From Streptomyces atratus (GTDB lineage: Bacteria; Actinomycetota; Actinomycetes; Streptomycetales; Streptomycetaceae): 64,000 nucleotides of DNA. The translations under genes were made by a program, and so were the position numbers. Shown here one piece after another: positions 41,145-49,756 of this stretch (the first letter of the stretch is position 1; every line of letters begins with the position of its first letter). Location of the stretch: assembly GCF_900119365.1 (NCBI RefSeq), contig NZ_FPJO01000013.1:62001-126000 (forward strand), in the 5' to 3' direction. The notes beneath the pieces are model-generated. The model saw only the letters and a list, made by a program, of their open reading frames with translations. It searched no databases and was not told the origin of the DNA.

Positions 41145-42566
41145 TTGACGCGGGTTGCGATTGTCGGCGGCGGGATCGGCGGCCTGGCCGCAGCGCTGTT
41201 CCTGGGCCGTCGGGGCCATCGGGTGACCGTTTTCGAGCGGGACGGCCACCGGCCGGGACGCGACCTCGACGGGGACTTCTTCGACTGGCACCGCCCCGGT
41301 GTGCCGCAGGCGGTCCAGCCGCACGGTCTTCTGGCCCCGGTCCGGACCGTGCTGCGCGCGGAGGCTCCGGACGCGTACCGCGCGATGCTGCGCATGGGGG
41401 CCCGGGAACACAACGAGTTCGACTGGTTCGCCGAGCGTCCGCCCGCCCGCCCCGGGGACGAGGATCTGGTGACGCTCCGGACCCGGCGCATAGTACTGGA
41501 GGCCGCCCTGCACGACGCGGTGCACCGCGAACCGGGCGTCGATGTGCGGCTCGGGGAGGCCGCCGAGGGGCTCACTGTCGACCGGCACGGCGACATCCCG
41601 CAGGTCACGGGGGTGCGGTCCGCGTCGCAGGCGCACCGCGCGGATCTGGTACTCGACGCCGGCGGGCGCCGGTCCCCGGTGCCCCGGTGGCTTGCCGAGG
41701 AGGGCTGCCGGGACGCGGTCGTGGAGAACCACCGCGTCCCGATCGCGTACTTCTGCCGCTGGTACCGGCTGCGTGCCGACGGGCCGCGTGATCCCGGACG
41801 CATCAGACCCGGTTCGTTCTCGGCCTTCGCGGTCGGCGGGGTGTTCCCGTCGGACAACGGCATCTTCGCGGCGTCCTTGACGGTCTCCACCGCCGATCCC
41901 ACCCGCGCGGCCCTGCGGGACCCCGCGGTGTTCGAAAGGGTCGCCCGGACCTTCCCCGCCATCGCGGCATGGCTGGACCTGGAGCCCGAGCCGGTCTCCG
42001 GTGTACTCACGATGGGCGGCCTGCACAATCACTGGACCTCGCTGGCCGACGCCGACGGGCCCGTGGCCACCGGCCTGGTGGGTATCGGGGACTCGCTCGC
42101 GTACACCAATCCCACGATGGGGCAGGGAGTGGCCATGGCCCTGCTGGCGGGACAGTGGGTGGCCCACCATGCGGGCACGGCCTCGGACCCGGCGTCGTTC
42201 ACCGCCGAGTACCGCCGATGGGCGGCGCGCGACCTGCGCCCGTGGTTCGACGCCCAGGTCGCCGCGGACCGGGCCGATGCGGCTCAACTCAGCGATCCCG
42301 CACGGGTGTCGACGGAACCTCCCACCGCGGCCGGCCGCGAGAGGGCGGCTCTCGCCGCCTGCGCCTTCGACGACCCGCTGGTCATGCGCGCACGGGCGAA
42401 GGCCCGCCATCTCGTCCTGACGGCCGATCAGGCATACGGCACCGAGGAGGTGCGTGCCCGGCTGGCACACTGGCTGGGCGAACACCCGGACTTCACGCCC
42501 GCGTTCGACGGCCCCGCACGTTCGGAGTGGGAGTCGGCCACGGGGCCCGCGGACCACGCCACCTGA
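41145..42566 (+). CDS. FAD-dependent monooxygenase/halogenase-like oxidoreductase
   Basis: Flavoprotein of 473 residues with RVAIVGGGIGGLAAALFLGRRGHRVTVFERD at the start, the DAGGRRSPVPRWL region and VGIGDSLAYTNPTMGQGVAMALLAG near the end (GD motif). I prefer the TTG at 41145, 7 bases after GGAGGG, to a GTG at 41112 without a ribosome site. The substrate is unknown. It is a single gene, not obviously part of either biosynthetic cluster, though lying between them. Confidence 0.82.
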   Translation: MTRVAIVGGGIGGLAAALFLGRRGHRVTVFERDGHRPGRDLDGDFFDWHRPGVPQAVQPHGLLAPVRTVLRAEAPDAYRAMLRMGAREHNEFDWFAERPPARPGDEDLVTLRTRRIVLEAALHDAVHREPGVDVRLGEAAEGLTVDRHGDIPQVTGVRSASQAHRADLVLDAGGRRSPVPRWLAEEGCRDAVVENHRVPIAYFCRWYRLRADGPRDPGRIRPGSFSAFAVGGVFPSDNGIFAASLTVSTADPTRAALRDPAVFERVARTFPAIAAWLDLEPEPVSGVLTMGGLHNHWTSLADADGPVATGLVGIGDSLAYTNPTMGQGVAMALLAGQWVAHHAGTASDPASFTAEYRRWAARDLRPWFDAQVAADRADAAQLSDPARVSTEPPTAAGRERAALAACAFDDPLVMRARAKARHLVLTADQAYGTEEVRARLAHWLGEHPDFTPAFDGPARSEWESATGPADHAT

Positions 42567-42800
42567 ACGCCCGCGAAGACCGGCGCGACCGGAAGGTAGC
42601 ACCAACCGGTAACGAACGGCGTCCGGGCGACGGACCGAACACCTTTCGCACCATTTTTACACTGTTATCACCCGTACGGTTGGTGTATCACTGGGTGCGG
42701 CCATATTGTCGATTCAGGAACGACGGCTGGAAGAAGGGCGTCATGCCCGGCGACCGCCCCGGGCGGCGTGGGCCCGACAAGAGGCAGCCGAGGAGCCGAT

Positions 42801-43262
42801 ATGCAACTACGCAACCTCAGGACAGCGGTCATGCTGTGCGCCGCCGCCGCGTTCGCAGCGGCGATTCCCGTTCCGGCATCCGCTTCCGCATCAGCACCCG
42901 CGTCCACGGAGTCCCGCCCAGCGGATCGCACCGTGGCCGTCGACTGTTTCTCGGAGGCGCAGGTACGCCCCGGCGACTTCCTGCTCGCCTGCGGGGACGG
43001 CAACAATCGCCTCATCGACATCCACTGGTCCCACTGGGGACCGAATTCCGCCACGGGCACGGCGCTCGACGCGGTGAACGACTGTCAGCCCTACTGCGCG
43101 GCCGGCAAGTTCCACTCCTACCCCGTCATCGTCCGGCTGGACCGCCCGAAGACCTGGCCGTCCCATCCCGAACTGCGGCAGTTCACGCGGCTCCATCTCG
43201 TCTACACCGACGGCAGGCCGGCGTACACCGAGCGGGTCATGACGCACGAGCTCTGGGACTGA
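42801..43262 (+). CDS. Small secreted cysteine-containing protein
   Basis: Protein of 153 residues with a clear signal peptide (LRTAVMLCAAAAFAAAIPVPASA) at the ATG at 42801 behind GAGGAGC. The mature part has four cysteines (DCFSEAQ, LACGDGN, DCQPYCA), a Trp-rich segment (IDIHWSHWGPNSATGTA) and a beta-rich end. I recognise it only as one of the small secreted Streptomyces proteins of unknown function; two disulfides are likely. Its long AT-richer upstream region (42590-42720) probably holds a regulated promoter. Confidence 0.82.
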   Translation: MQLRNLRTAVMLCAAAAFAAAIPVPASASASAPASTESRPADRTVAVDCFSEAQVRPGDFLLACGDGNNRLIDIHWSHWGPNSATGTALDAVNDCQPYCAAGKFHSYPVIVRLDRPKTWPSHPELRQFTRLHLVYTDGRPAYTERVMTHELWD

Positions 43263-43302
43263 CCCGCCCCGGAGCCGGCCGCGACGGGGCACCGGCCGCG
43301 AG

Positions 43303-44562
43303 GTGATGCGCGTGACAGTTCACGAATGCACACGATTTGCCGGTGGCCGGTGGCGGCCGGGCTATGTGGCCGCGGCGCTGGTGTTCGCCGTGGGAATGGC
43401 CGGCACCACTCTGCCCACCCCGTTGTACGGTCTCTACCAGGAGCAGATCGGGTTCTCCGAACTGATGGTGACCGTTGTGTTCGCCGTCTACGCCGTCGCG
43501 GTCATCACTGTGCTGCTGGTGGCGGGAAACTACTCCGACGAGGCCGGCCGACGACCTGTGATCCTGTGCGCCCTGGCGTTGTCGGCGGCGAGTGCGGGGT
43601 GTTTCCTGCTGGAAAGAGGTCTGCCACTGCTCTTCACGGGGCGGCTGCTGTCCGGCTGCGCGGCCGGGCTGCTGAGCGGTGCCGCGACGGCGGCCGTCAT
43701 CGAACTGGCGGGCCCCGGGCACAAGGCGCGTGCGGGGTTCGCCGCCACCGCGGCGAACATGGGCGGTCTGGGCTGCGGGCCGCTGCTCTCCGGGATCCTC
43801 GCGCAGTACACGCCCTGGCCGCTGACGCTTCCGTTCTGGGTCCATCTGGGACTGGTGACGCTTGCCTGCGGGATCACCTGGCTCCTCCCGGAGACCGTTG
43901 CCGAGCCGAAGCGCCGGCCGCCCCTGAAGCCGCTGGGGCTGGCCGTTCCCCCCGAGGTGAAGGGGGTCTTCCTGCCCGCCTCACTGGCGGCCTTCGCCGG
44001 TTTCGCGCTGCTCGGCCTGTTCACCGCGGTCGCACCGAGCTTCGCATCGCGGACGCTGGATGTGCACAATCTGGCCGTCTCGGGCGCCGTGGTCTTCTCC
44101 GTCTTCCTCGCCTCGACCGCCGGGCAGTCCCTGACCCAAGGGATCGGCGCACGCCTCGCGCTCCCGGTCGGCTGCGGCGTCCTCGTCGTCGGCCTGCTGC
44201 TGGTGGCGTCGTCACTGCTCGCCGAGTCCCTGCTCCTGCTGGTCCTGGGCGCCCTGTGCGGCGGCACCGGCCAGGGCCTGGCCTTCCGTGCCGCGCTCAC
44301 TTTGATCAGCGGCGCGGCCCCGGCGCAGCATCGCGGCGGCACGATTTCGGCGTTCTTCGTCGTCGCCTACGGCGGAATCTCCCTGCCGGTGGTCGGGGTC
44401 GGCGCCATGGCCACCTGGCTCGGGCTGCGCCAGGCCGGGCTGATTTTCGCGGGCTGCGTGATGCTGCTGACGGCGTGCGCGGGCACGTACGCGGCTCGCA
44501 GGCTGCCGCCTGACGCGGATCTGCAACCGGGCTCACCACCGGCAGCGTCCTCCCGGTTCTGA
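43303..44562 (+). CDS. MFS drug-efflux-like transporter
   Basis: Twelve-helix MFS protein of about 419 residues (MAGTTLPTPLYGLYQEQIGFSELMVTVVFAVYAVAV, then NYSDEAGRRPVILCALALSAASAG as the A-motif loop). It resembles YcaD/arabinose-efflux-type exporters. GTG at 43303 or the adjacent ATG at 43306 may be used. No regulator is attached and the substrate is unknown. Confidence 0.85.
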   Translation: MMRVTVHECTRFAGGRWRPGYVAAALVFAVGMAGTTLPTPLYGLYQEQIGFSELMVTVVFAVYAVAVITVLLVAGNYSDEAGRRPVILCALALSAASAGCFLLERGLPLLFTGRLLSGCAAGLLSGAATAAVIELAGPGHKARAGFAATAANMGGLGCGPLLSGILAQYTPWPLTLPFWVHLGLVTLACGITWLLPETVAEPKRRPPLKPLGLAVPPEVKGVFLPASLAAFAGFALLGLFTAVAPSFASRTLDVHNLAVSGAVVFSVFLASTAGQSLTQGIGARLALPVGCGVLVVGLLLVASSLLAESLLLLVLGALCGGTGQGLAFRAALTLISGAAPAQHRGGTISAFFVVAYGGISLPVVGVGAMATWLGLRQAGLIFAGCVMLLTACAGTYAARRLPPDADLQPGSPPAASSRF

Positions 44563-44644
44563 GTACTTGGCCGGAACGGGCGCCGACGGCCCGTCCTTGT
44601 ATAAGGTGCCGTTTCGACATCGGCGTTCTGCGTGGGAGACGTAA

Positions 44645-46474
44645 GTGATGAGTGGTCAGCAGCCGGACTCGGGAAGGGCCTCCCAGGTCTTCCAGCCGCT
44701 CGACGGAGACGACCCGACCACCATCGCCGGGTACCGGCTCGCCGCCAAGCTCGGCGCGGGCGGTATGGGCAAGGTGTACCTCTCATACACACCCGGCGGA
44801 CGGCCCGTGGCCATCAAGGTGATCCGGCCCGAGTTCGGCGAGGACGCCGAATTCCGCCGCCGGTTCACGCAGGAGGTGCAGTCCGCTCAGCGCGTGCAGG
44901 GTCTGTTCACGGCGCCGGTCATCGACGCCGCCACCGACGCTGCGCAGCCCTGGCTGGCCACCGCTTACGTGCCCGGCCCCTCGCTCGCCGACGCGGTCGT
45001 CGCGCACGGGGCGCTGCCCGTCGAGACGGTGGTGCTGCTGATCGCCGGCATGGCCGAGGCCCTGCACATCATCCATGGCGCGGGCATCGTCCACCGTGAC
45101 CTGAAGCCGTCCAATGTGCTGCTCGCCGCCGACGGCCCCCGCGTCATCGACTTCGGTATCGCCCACGCAGCCGACGCGACTTCGCTCACCGGCAGCGGCG
45201 TCACCATCGGCACCCCCTCGTTCATGGCGCCGGAGCAGGCCGCCGGGCGCAAGGTGACCCCGGCCACCGACGTCTTCGCGCTCGGCCAGGTGGCGGCATA
45301 CGCGGCGACGGGGGTCCCGGCGTTCGGCGAGGGGACCTCGCACGGCGTTCTCTACCGGATCGTGCACGAGGAGCCCGACCTCAGCAGCATCCCGGAGCGG
45401 CTGATGGACCTGGTCAGCCGTTGCCTCGCCAAGGACCCCGCGGCCAGGCCGTCGATCGCGGAGGTCATCGCGCTGTGCCAGTCCGCGAACGCGGAGACGG
45501 TGCTGCGCCGCCCCGAGGACTGGCTGCCGGCTCCGGTCACCGCCGACATCACGGTACGCGCGGCGGCCCCGGCTCCGGTCCAGACTCCGCCGCCGCCCAC
45601 CTCCGCCCCGCCCGTGGCCTACTCGCCGACCACGCCGGTGACCCCGGCCACCCCGCCGCAGGGATACGGTCCGCCCGTGGCGTATCAGCCCACTCAGCCG
45701 GCTCAGCCCTCCCAGGTCCCGCCCCAGCCGCAGCACCAGTACCAGGCGCCCACTCCGGCCCAGGTCCAGGCCCACGCCCATGCCTACGCCCCGACCCAGA
45801 TGCCGACGCAGATGCCCGCGCAGGCACAGACGTATCCCGGTCAGCCCGCGCCCCAGGCGCCCCGGCCCGCCGGGGACTCGGGGAAGCGGCGCGCGGTCGT
45901 CGCGATCGCCGCCGCGCTGATCCTCGGTGTGGTCGGCGGCGGCACGCTGTACGTGCTGCTCAAGGAGAAGGACAAGGGCGAGCAGACGCACGCAGGCGGT
46001 TCCTCCCAGAGCAGTCAGGCCGGCGACGGGACCAAGGAAGGGAACAAGGAGGCCGGCTCCAAGCCGAGCACCAGGCCCGATCCGAAGCCCGATGAGTACA
46101 AGGGAATCAATCTGACGGCCGGCTACCACCTGACGCTCGGGGACGACAACGTCCGGCCCCAGCAGGGCGAGGACGGTGGGTACGAGCTCTCCTACGACAC
46201 CGGTGGATATCTCGACGCGGAGACCACGGGCGGAAGCCTGGTACTGCTCGATCCGGGGCAGGAGGGATCGCTCGCGACCTGCCGTGCCGAGACGCGGTTC
46301 ACCGAGACCATCTACCTGAACACGATCTCGAAGGGCCGGCAGATCTGTGTCACGACGGGGACGGGGCACATGGGCCTCGTTACGGTCCAGGGGCTCTCGG
46401 GCGAGGACTCGCCCAGTACGTATATGACTCTGGACCTCACCGTCTGGCGCAACGCCGCCAATTCCGGCAGCTGA
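44645..46474 (+). CDS. Receptor-type Ser/Thr protein kinase with Pro/Gln-rich linker
   Basis: Kinase of about 609 residues: GAGGMGKVYLS, VAIKVI, catalytic loop VHRDLKPSNVLL and VIDFGIA in the first 280 residues. Then comes a long Pro/Gln/Ala linker (about 310-410), a membrane helix (VVAIAAALILGVVGGGTLYVLL) and a beta-rich extracellular domain of about 150 residues with two cysteines. The layout matches the kinase at 37-1836. GTG at 44645 and ATG at 44648 are both possible starts. Target and signal unknown. Confidence 0.9.
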   Translation: MMSGQQPDSGRASQVFQPLDGDDPTTIAGYRLAAKLGAGGMGKVYLSYTPGGRPVAIKVIRPEFGEDAEFRRRFTQEVQSAQRVQGLFTAPVIDAATDAAQPWLATAYVPGPSLADAVVAHGALPVETVVLLIAGMAEALHIIHGAGIVHRDLKPSNVLLAADGPRVIDFGIAHAADATSLTGSGVTIGTPSFMAPEQAAGRKVTPATDVFALGQVAAYAATGVPAFGEGTSHGVLYRIVHEEPDLSSIPERLMDLVSRCLAKDPAARPSIAEVIALCQSANAETVLRRPEDWLPAPVTADITVRAAAPAPVQTPPPPTSAPPVAYSPTTPVTPATPPQGYGPPVAYQPTQPAQPSQVPPQPQHQYQAPTPAQVQAHAHAYAPTQMPTQMPAQAQTYPGQPAPQAPRPAGDSGKRRAVVAIAAALILGVVGGGTLYVLLKEKDKGEQTHAGGSSQSSQAGDGTKEGNKEAGSKPSTRPDPKPDEYKGINLTAGYHLTLGDDNVRPQQGEDGGYELSYDTGGYLDAETTGGSLVLLDPGQEGSLATCRAETRFTETIYLNTISKGRQICVTTGTGHMGLVTVQGLSGEDSPSTYMTLDLTVWRNAANSGS

Positions 46475-46543
46475 TCCGTCCCGGTGGCAGCTCCCGCCGG
46501 TTCTGGGCAGCATGGACACATGTCGCTCGATCAGGGAGACCTC

Positions 46544-47398
46544 ATGTCCGTCGCGGTACTCGGCGCGACCGGTGGCCAGGGCGGCGCGGTGGCCACCGCC
46601 CTGCTGGAGTCGGGACGCGCCGTGCGCGCGGTGGTGCGCGATCCCGGCAGCGGACGGGCCAGGGCCTTGGCGGCGGCCGGGGCGGAGGTCGTGCCGGGGG
46701 ATCTGTTCGACGCGGCCACGCTCGCTGATGCGTTCCGGGGCACCACCGCCGCGTTCGCCGTCACCACCCCGTTCCAGGACGGCCTGGACGCCGAGGTCGC
46801 CCAGGGCGCGGCGATCGTGCGGGCCGCCGCGGACGCCGCTCTGCCGCATCTGGTGATGGCCTCCGTCGCCAGTGCGAACCGCGACACGGGTGTCCCGCAC
46901 TTCGAGACCAAGGCCAGGACCGAGAAGCTGCTGGCCGCCTCGGGGCTGCCGGCGACGGTGGTGGCGCCGGCCTACTTCTACGACAACGCACTGGGTGCTG
47001 TGGACGAGGTGGCCGCCGGTCGGCTCACCATGCCGGTTCCCGGCGACACCTCCATCCAGCAGGTGGCGCGGCAGGATCTGGGCCGTGTCGTGGCCGCGGT
47101 CGTCGCCGATCCGGACCGCTGGATCGGGCAGCGGATCGAGGTGGCGGGCGACGATCCCACACCGGTCCGGATGGCTGCGGAGATCGGGCGGGCCGCAGGT
47201 GGCACGGTCGCGTTCCGGCAGTCTTCGCTGGAGGACCTCCGCACCGCGAACCCCGATATGTTTGCCATGTACAGCTTCTTCGTGGACAGCGGTTACCAGG
47301 TGGACATGGCGGCGCTGCGGACGCAGTTCCCCGCTGTCCCCTGGACCTCCTACGCCGCGTGGGCGGACGCACAGGACTGGCCGAAGCCCGCCGTGTGA
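46544..47398 (+). CDS. NmrA-like NAD(P)-binding protein
   Basis: Atypical short-chain dehydrogenase of 284 residues: SVAVLGATGGQGGAVATALL is the NAD(P) loop and HLVMASVASANRDTGVPHFETKARTEKLL is the NmrA/HSCARG pattern, where the SDR catalytic Tyr is absent. Such proteins sense NADP(H) or act as quinone reductases. The ATG at 46544 follows AGGGAG; an ATG at 46520 is also possible. It is convergent with the P450 gene of the PTM cluster and probably not part of it. Confidence 0.85.
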   Translation: MSVAVLGATGGQGGAVATALLESGRAVRAVVRDPGSGRARALAAAGAEVVPGDLFDAATLADAFRGTTAAFAVTTPFQDGLDAEVAQGAAIVRAAADAALPHLVMASVASANRDTGVPHFETKARTEKLLAASGLPATVVAPAYFYDNALGAVDEVAAGRLTMPVPGDTSIQQVARQDLGRVVAAVVADPDRWIGQRIEVAGDDPTPVRMAAEIGRAAGGTVAFRQSSLEDLRTANPDMFAMYSFFVDSGYQVDMAALRTQFPAVPWTSYAAWADAQDWPKPAV

Positions 47399-47422
47399 CG
47401 CCCGCCCCGCGAACGGCCACCC

Positions 47423-48625
47423 CTACCAGGTGACGACGATCCGCCGCGGGCTGCGTGAAGTGGTGCCCAGGTGCCACTCGACCTCTTCGGCGGGCTCGGC
47501 CACACGCAGACCGGGGAAGCGGGCGGCGATCCGGTGCAGCGCGAGCTGGAGCTCCAGCCGGGCCAGCCAGGCCCCCAGGCAGTAGTGCGAGCCCGCCCCC
47601 AACGCCAGGGTGGGCGCCGCCAGGGGTGCGAAGAGGTCGTCGAACGGCCGGGGCGGAAACACGTCGGGATCGCGGTTGGCCGAGCCGCAGTCGGCGAGCA
47701 CCACCGAACCCGCCGGGATCGTCACACCGCCGACCTCCGTGTCGATGGCGGCATGGCGCGCGGTCCCCCGGTCGTCGCCGAGCGGAATCAGATGCAGCAG
47801 TCGCTCCGCCAAAGCCCCGGCGGCCTCTTCGTCCGCCCCGAGACGCGGCCAGGCCTCCGGCCGTTCACCGAGCAGATAGAGCAGCGAATTGCCCAGCATC
47901 GTCATGGTGCTGTCATGGCCGCCGACGACCAACCCGCATACCAGGTCGACGAGTTGACCCTCCGGGATGCCGCCCTCCTCGTCGGCCGCCTTGACCAGCA
48001 TGCTGGTCAGGTCCTCACCCGGTGTGCTGCGCCGCTCGGACAGCAGCTTCGCTCCGAAGACGGCGAACTCCGCCAGCGCGGAGGTCATTTCCTCCTCGGG
48101 ATGGGAGCCGTCCGAGAAGGCGTACTGGCTCCAGTGGCGCAGCTGCTCCCGGGCATCGGTATCGAGCCCCATCAGTCTGCTGATCACCGCGACCGGGAGC
48201 GGCAGGGTGAAGCCGGCCACCAGGTCCACCGGACGATCGCCTTCCGCGAGTTCGTCCAGGCTCTGTTCGACGATCGTCTCGATCCAGGGCCGCCAGCGGG
48301 CGACTGCCCGCGGTGTGAAGGCACGCCGCATGGTGCGACGCAGGCGCAGATGGTCCTCGCCGTCCTGGTTGAAGATCAGGTCGAGGCTGCTCACCAGCCC
48401 GGATTCGCCCGACAGCGACGGCGCGTCCGGCGGGTGCAGCCGTGCGCGTCCGAATCGGCTGTCGGTCAGGACCTTGCGGACGTCGGCGTAGCGGCTCACC
48501 TGCCAGGCCCGTGTCCCATCGGGTAACTCGACGGGCCTGGGCGGGCCGGGCGGGTCGAACGTCAGACGGTGCAGCGGGGGCATCGGCGGGCCGGGGCGGA
48601 CGTGGGCGTCGGCGGGGCAGGACAT
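47423..48625 (-). CDS. ftdF: Cytochrome P450 of the PTM cluster, atypical K-helix
   Basis: P450 of 400 residues. The heme Cys lies in LGAGSHYCLGAWLARLE and the I-helix reads LVVGGHDSTMTM. At the K-helix, where almost all P450s have ExxR (EELLR in relatives), this protein reads AERLLHL, so both charged residues appear to be changed. It is the last gene of the PTM cluster, matching the P450 position of frontalamide/clifednamide-type clusters, where it oxidises the finished macrolactam. Whether it is active with this K-helix is an open question. Confidence 0.9.
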   Translation of the reverse strand: MSCPADAHVRPGPPMPPLHRLTFDPPGPPRPVELPDGTRAWQVSRYADVRKVLTDSRFGRARLHPPDAPSLSGESGLVSSLDLIFNQDGEDHLRLRRTMRRAFTPRAVARWRPWIETIVEQSLDELAEGDRPVDLVAGFTLPLPVAVISRLMGLDTDAREQLRHWSQYAFSDGSHPEEEMTSALAEFAVFGAKLLSERRSTPGEDLTSMLVKAADEEGGIPEGQLVDLVCGLVVGGHDSTMTMLGNSLLYLLGERPEAWPRLGADEEAAGALAERLLHLIPLGDDRGTARHAAIDTEVGGVTIPAGSVVLADCGSANRDPDVFPPRPFDDLFAPLAAPTLALGAGSHYCLGAWLARLELQLALHRIAARFPGLRVAEPAEEVEWHLGTTSRSPRRIVVTW

Positions 48626-48700
48626 GGGACCTCCTGGCTTGCGTGGGTACGGCGGACTGCTGGGCGGGTACGGGCGGGATGCGGTGCTGCGGGGCCGGCG

Positions 48701-49756
48701 TCAGAGTTCGACCAGCACCTTGCCCCGGCTGGCTCCGGTGTCCTGGTAGAGGCTCCGATAGGCGTCGGGGATGTTCTCGAAGCCGTGGTGGAGGGTGTGT
48801 CCGCAGCGCACCTCGCCCCGCCGGATCAGGCCCCCGAGCTCGTCGTGGAGCGCGCGCCAGTTCTCGTCGGTGAACCATTCCAGCGAGAAGATGCCTCGCA
48901 CGTGGGCGCGCGGGAACATGATGTACGGCAGCAGCCGCGGTCCCGTGACGTCACGGCCGACCTGGGTGGCCCACTGCCAGCACACGGCCACCTGGCTGTC
49001 GATGTTGAGCATGGAGAACACGGCGTCGGTGACGGGGCCGCCCAGATTGTCGAAGTACTTGTCGACGCCGTCCGGCGCGGCCCACAGGAGGGCTTCCCGT
49101 ACGGCCTCGCGGTTGTCTCCGTGGCGGTAGACGACGACCGCGTCGAATCCCAGCTCGTCGAGGTAGTCCGCCTTCTCCGCCGTCGACGTGGTGCCCACGA
49201 CCCGGGCACCCGCGAGCTTGGCCAGCTGGCCGACCAGTGAGCCGACGGATCCGGAGGCGCCGCTGACCACAACGGTGTCCCCCGGGCGGATCGACATGAA
49301 CTTGGTCAGGGTGCCCCAGGCGGTCATGCCGGGGCCGCCCATGACGCTGAGCGCGGTGGGGAGCGGCAGCGCGTCGTCGTACCAGCGGGGGTCCAGACGG
49401 CGGTAGGCCGGGAAGACCATCGGGAACGTCCCGGTCTGCCAGGGGGTGGGCGCGCCGTTGCTCACGAGATGGGTGCGCCAGCCGCCGAATCCCTGCACCA
49501 GATCACCGGGGCGGTGGGCCGCCTCCGGACCCGCTTCCAGCACTTCCATGATCGAGTCGGCCCCCATGTGCGCACCGAGCGGGGTGTCCAGCGCGATGCC
49601 CTGGAGGTAGGGGTCCACCGATACGTAGCGCGTCCTCAGGAGCATCTCGTCCGGGGCCAGTTCGGTGTCGATCTCCTCCTCGACCTGTCCGTAGACCCTT
49701 TCGATGTCGGGGACGCCCTCGATGTGCTCGCGCACCACCCATTTCCTGGCCCTCAT
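48701..49756 (-). CDS. ftdE: MDR-family reductase of the PTM cluster
   Basis: NADPH-dependent medium-chain reductase of 351 residues without zinc ligands, of the prostaglandin-reductase/CurA type (RYVSVDPYLQGIALD, then VVVSGASGSVGSLVGQLAKLAGARVVGTTST). In PTM pathways (IkaC, OX4) the homologue forms the six-membered ring, or reduces in ring closure, by hydride addition to the polyene. Coupled to the upstream cyclase gene by an ATGA overlap. Confidence 0.92.
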   Translation of the reverse strand: MRARKWVVREHIEGVPDIERVYGQVEEEIDTELAPDEMLLRTRYVSVDPYLQGIALDTPLGAHMGADSIMEVLEAGPEAAHRPGDLVQGFGGWRTHLVSNGAPTPWQTGTFPMVFPAYRRLDPRWYDDALPLPTALSVMGGPGMTAWGTLTKFMSIRPGDTVVVSGASGSVGSLVGQLAKLAGARVVGTTSTAEKADYLDELGFDAVVVYRHGDNREAVREALLWAAPDGVDKYFDNLGGPVTDAVFSMLNIDSQVAVCWQWATQVGRDVTGPRLLPYIMFPRAHVRGIFSLEWFTDENWRALHDELGGLIRRGEVRCGHTLHHGFENIPDAYRSLYQDTGASRGKVLVEL

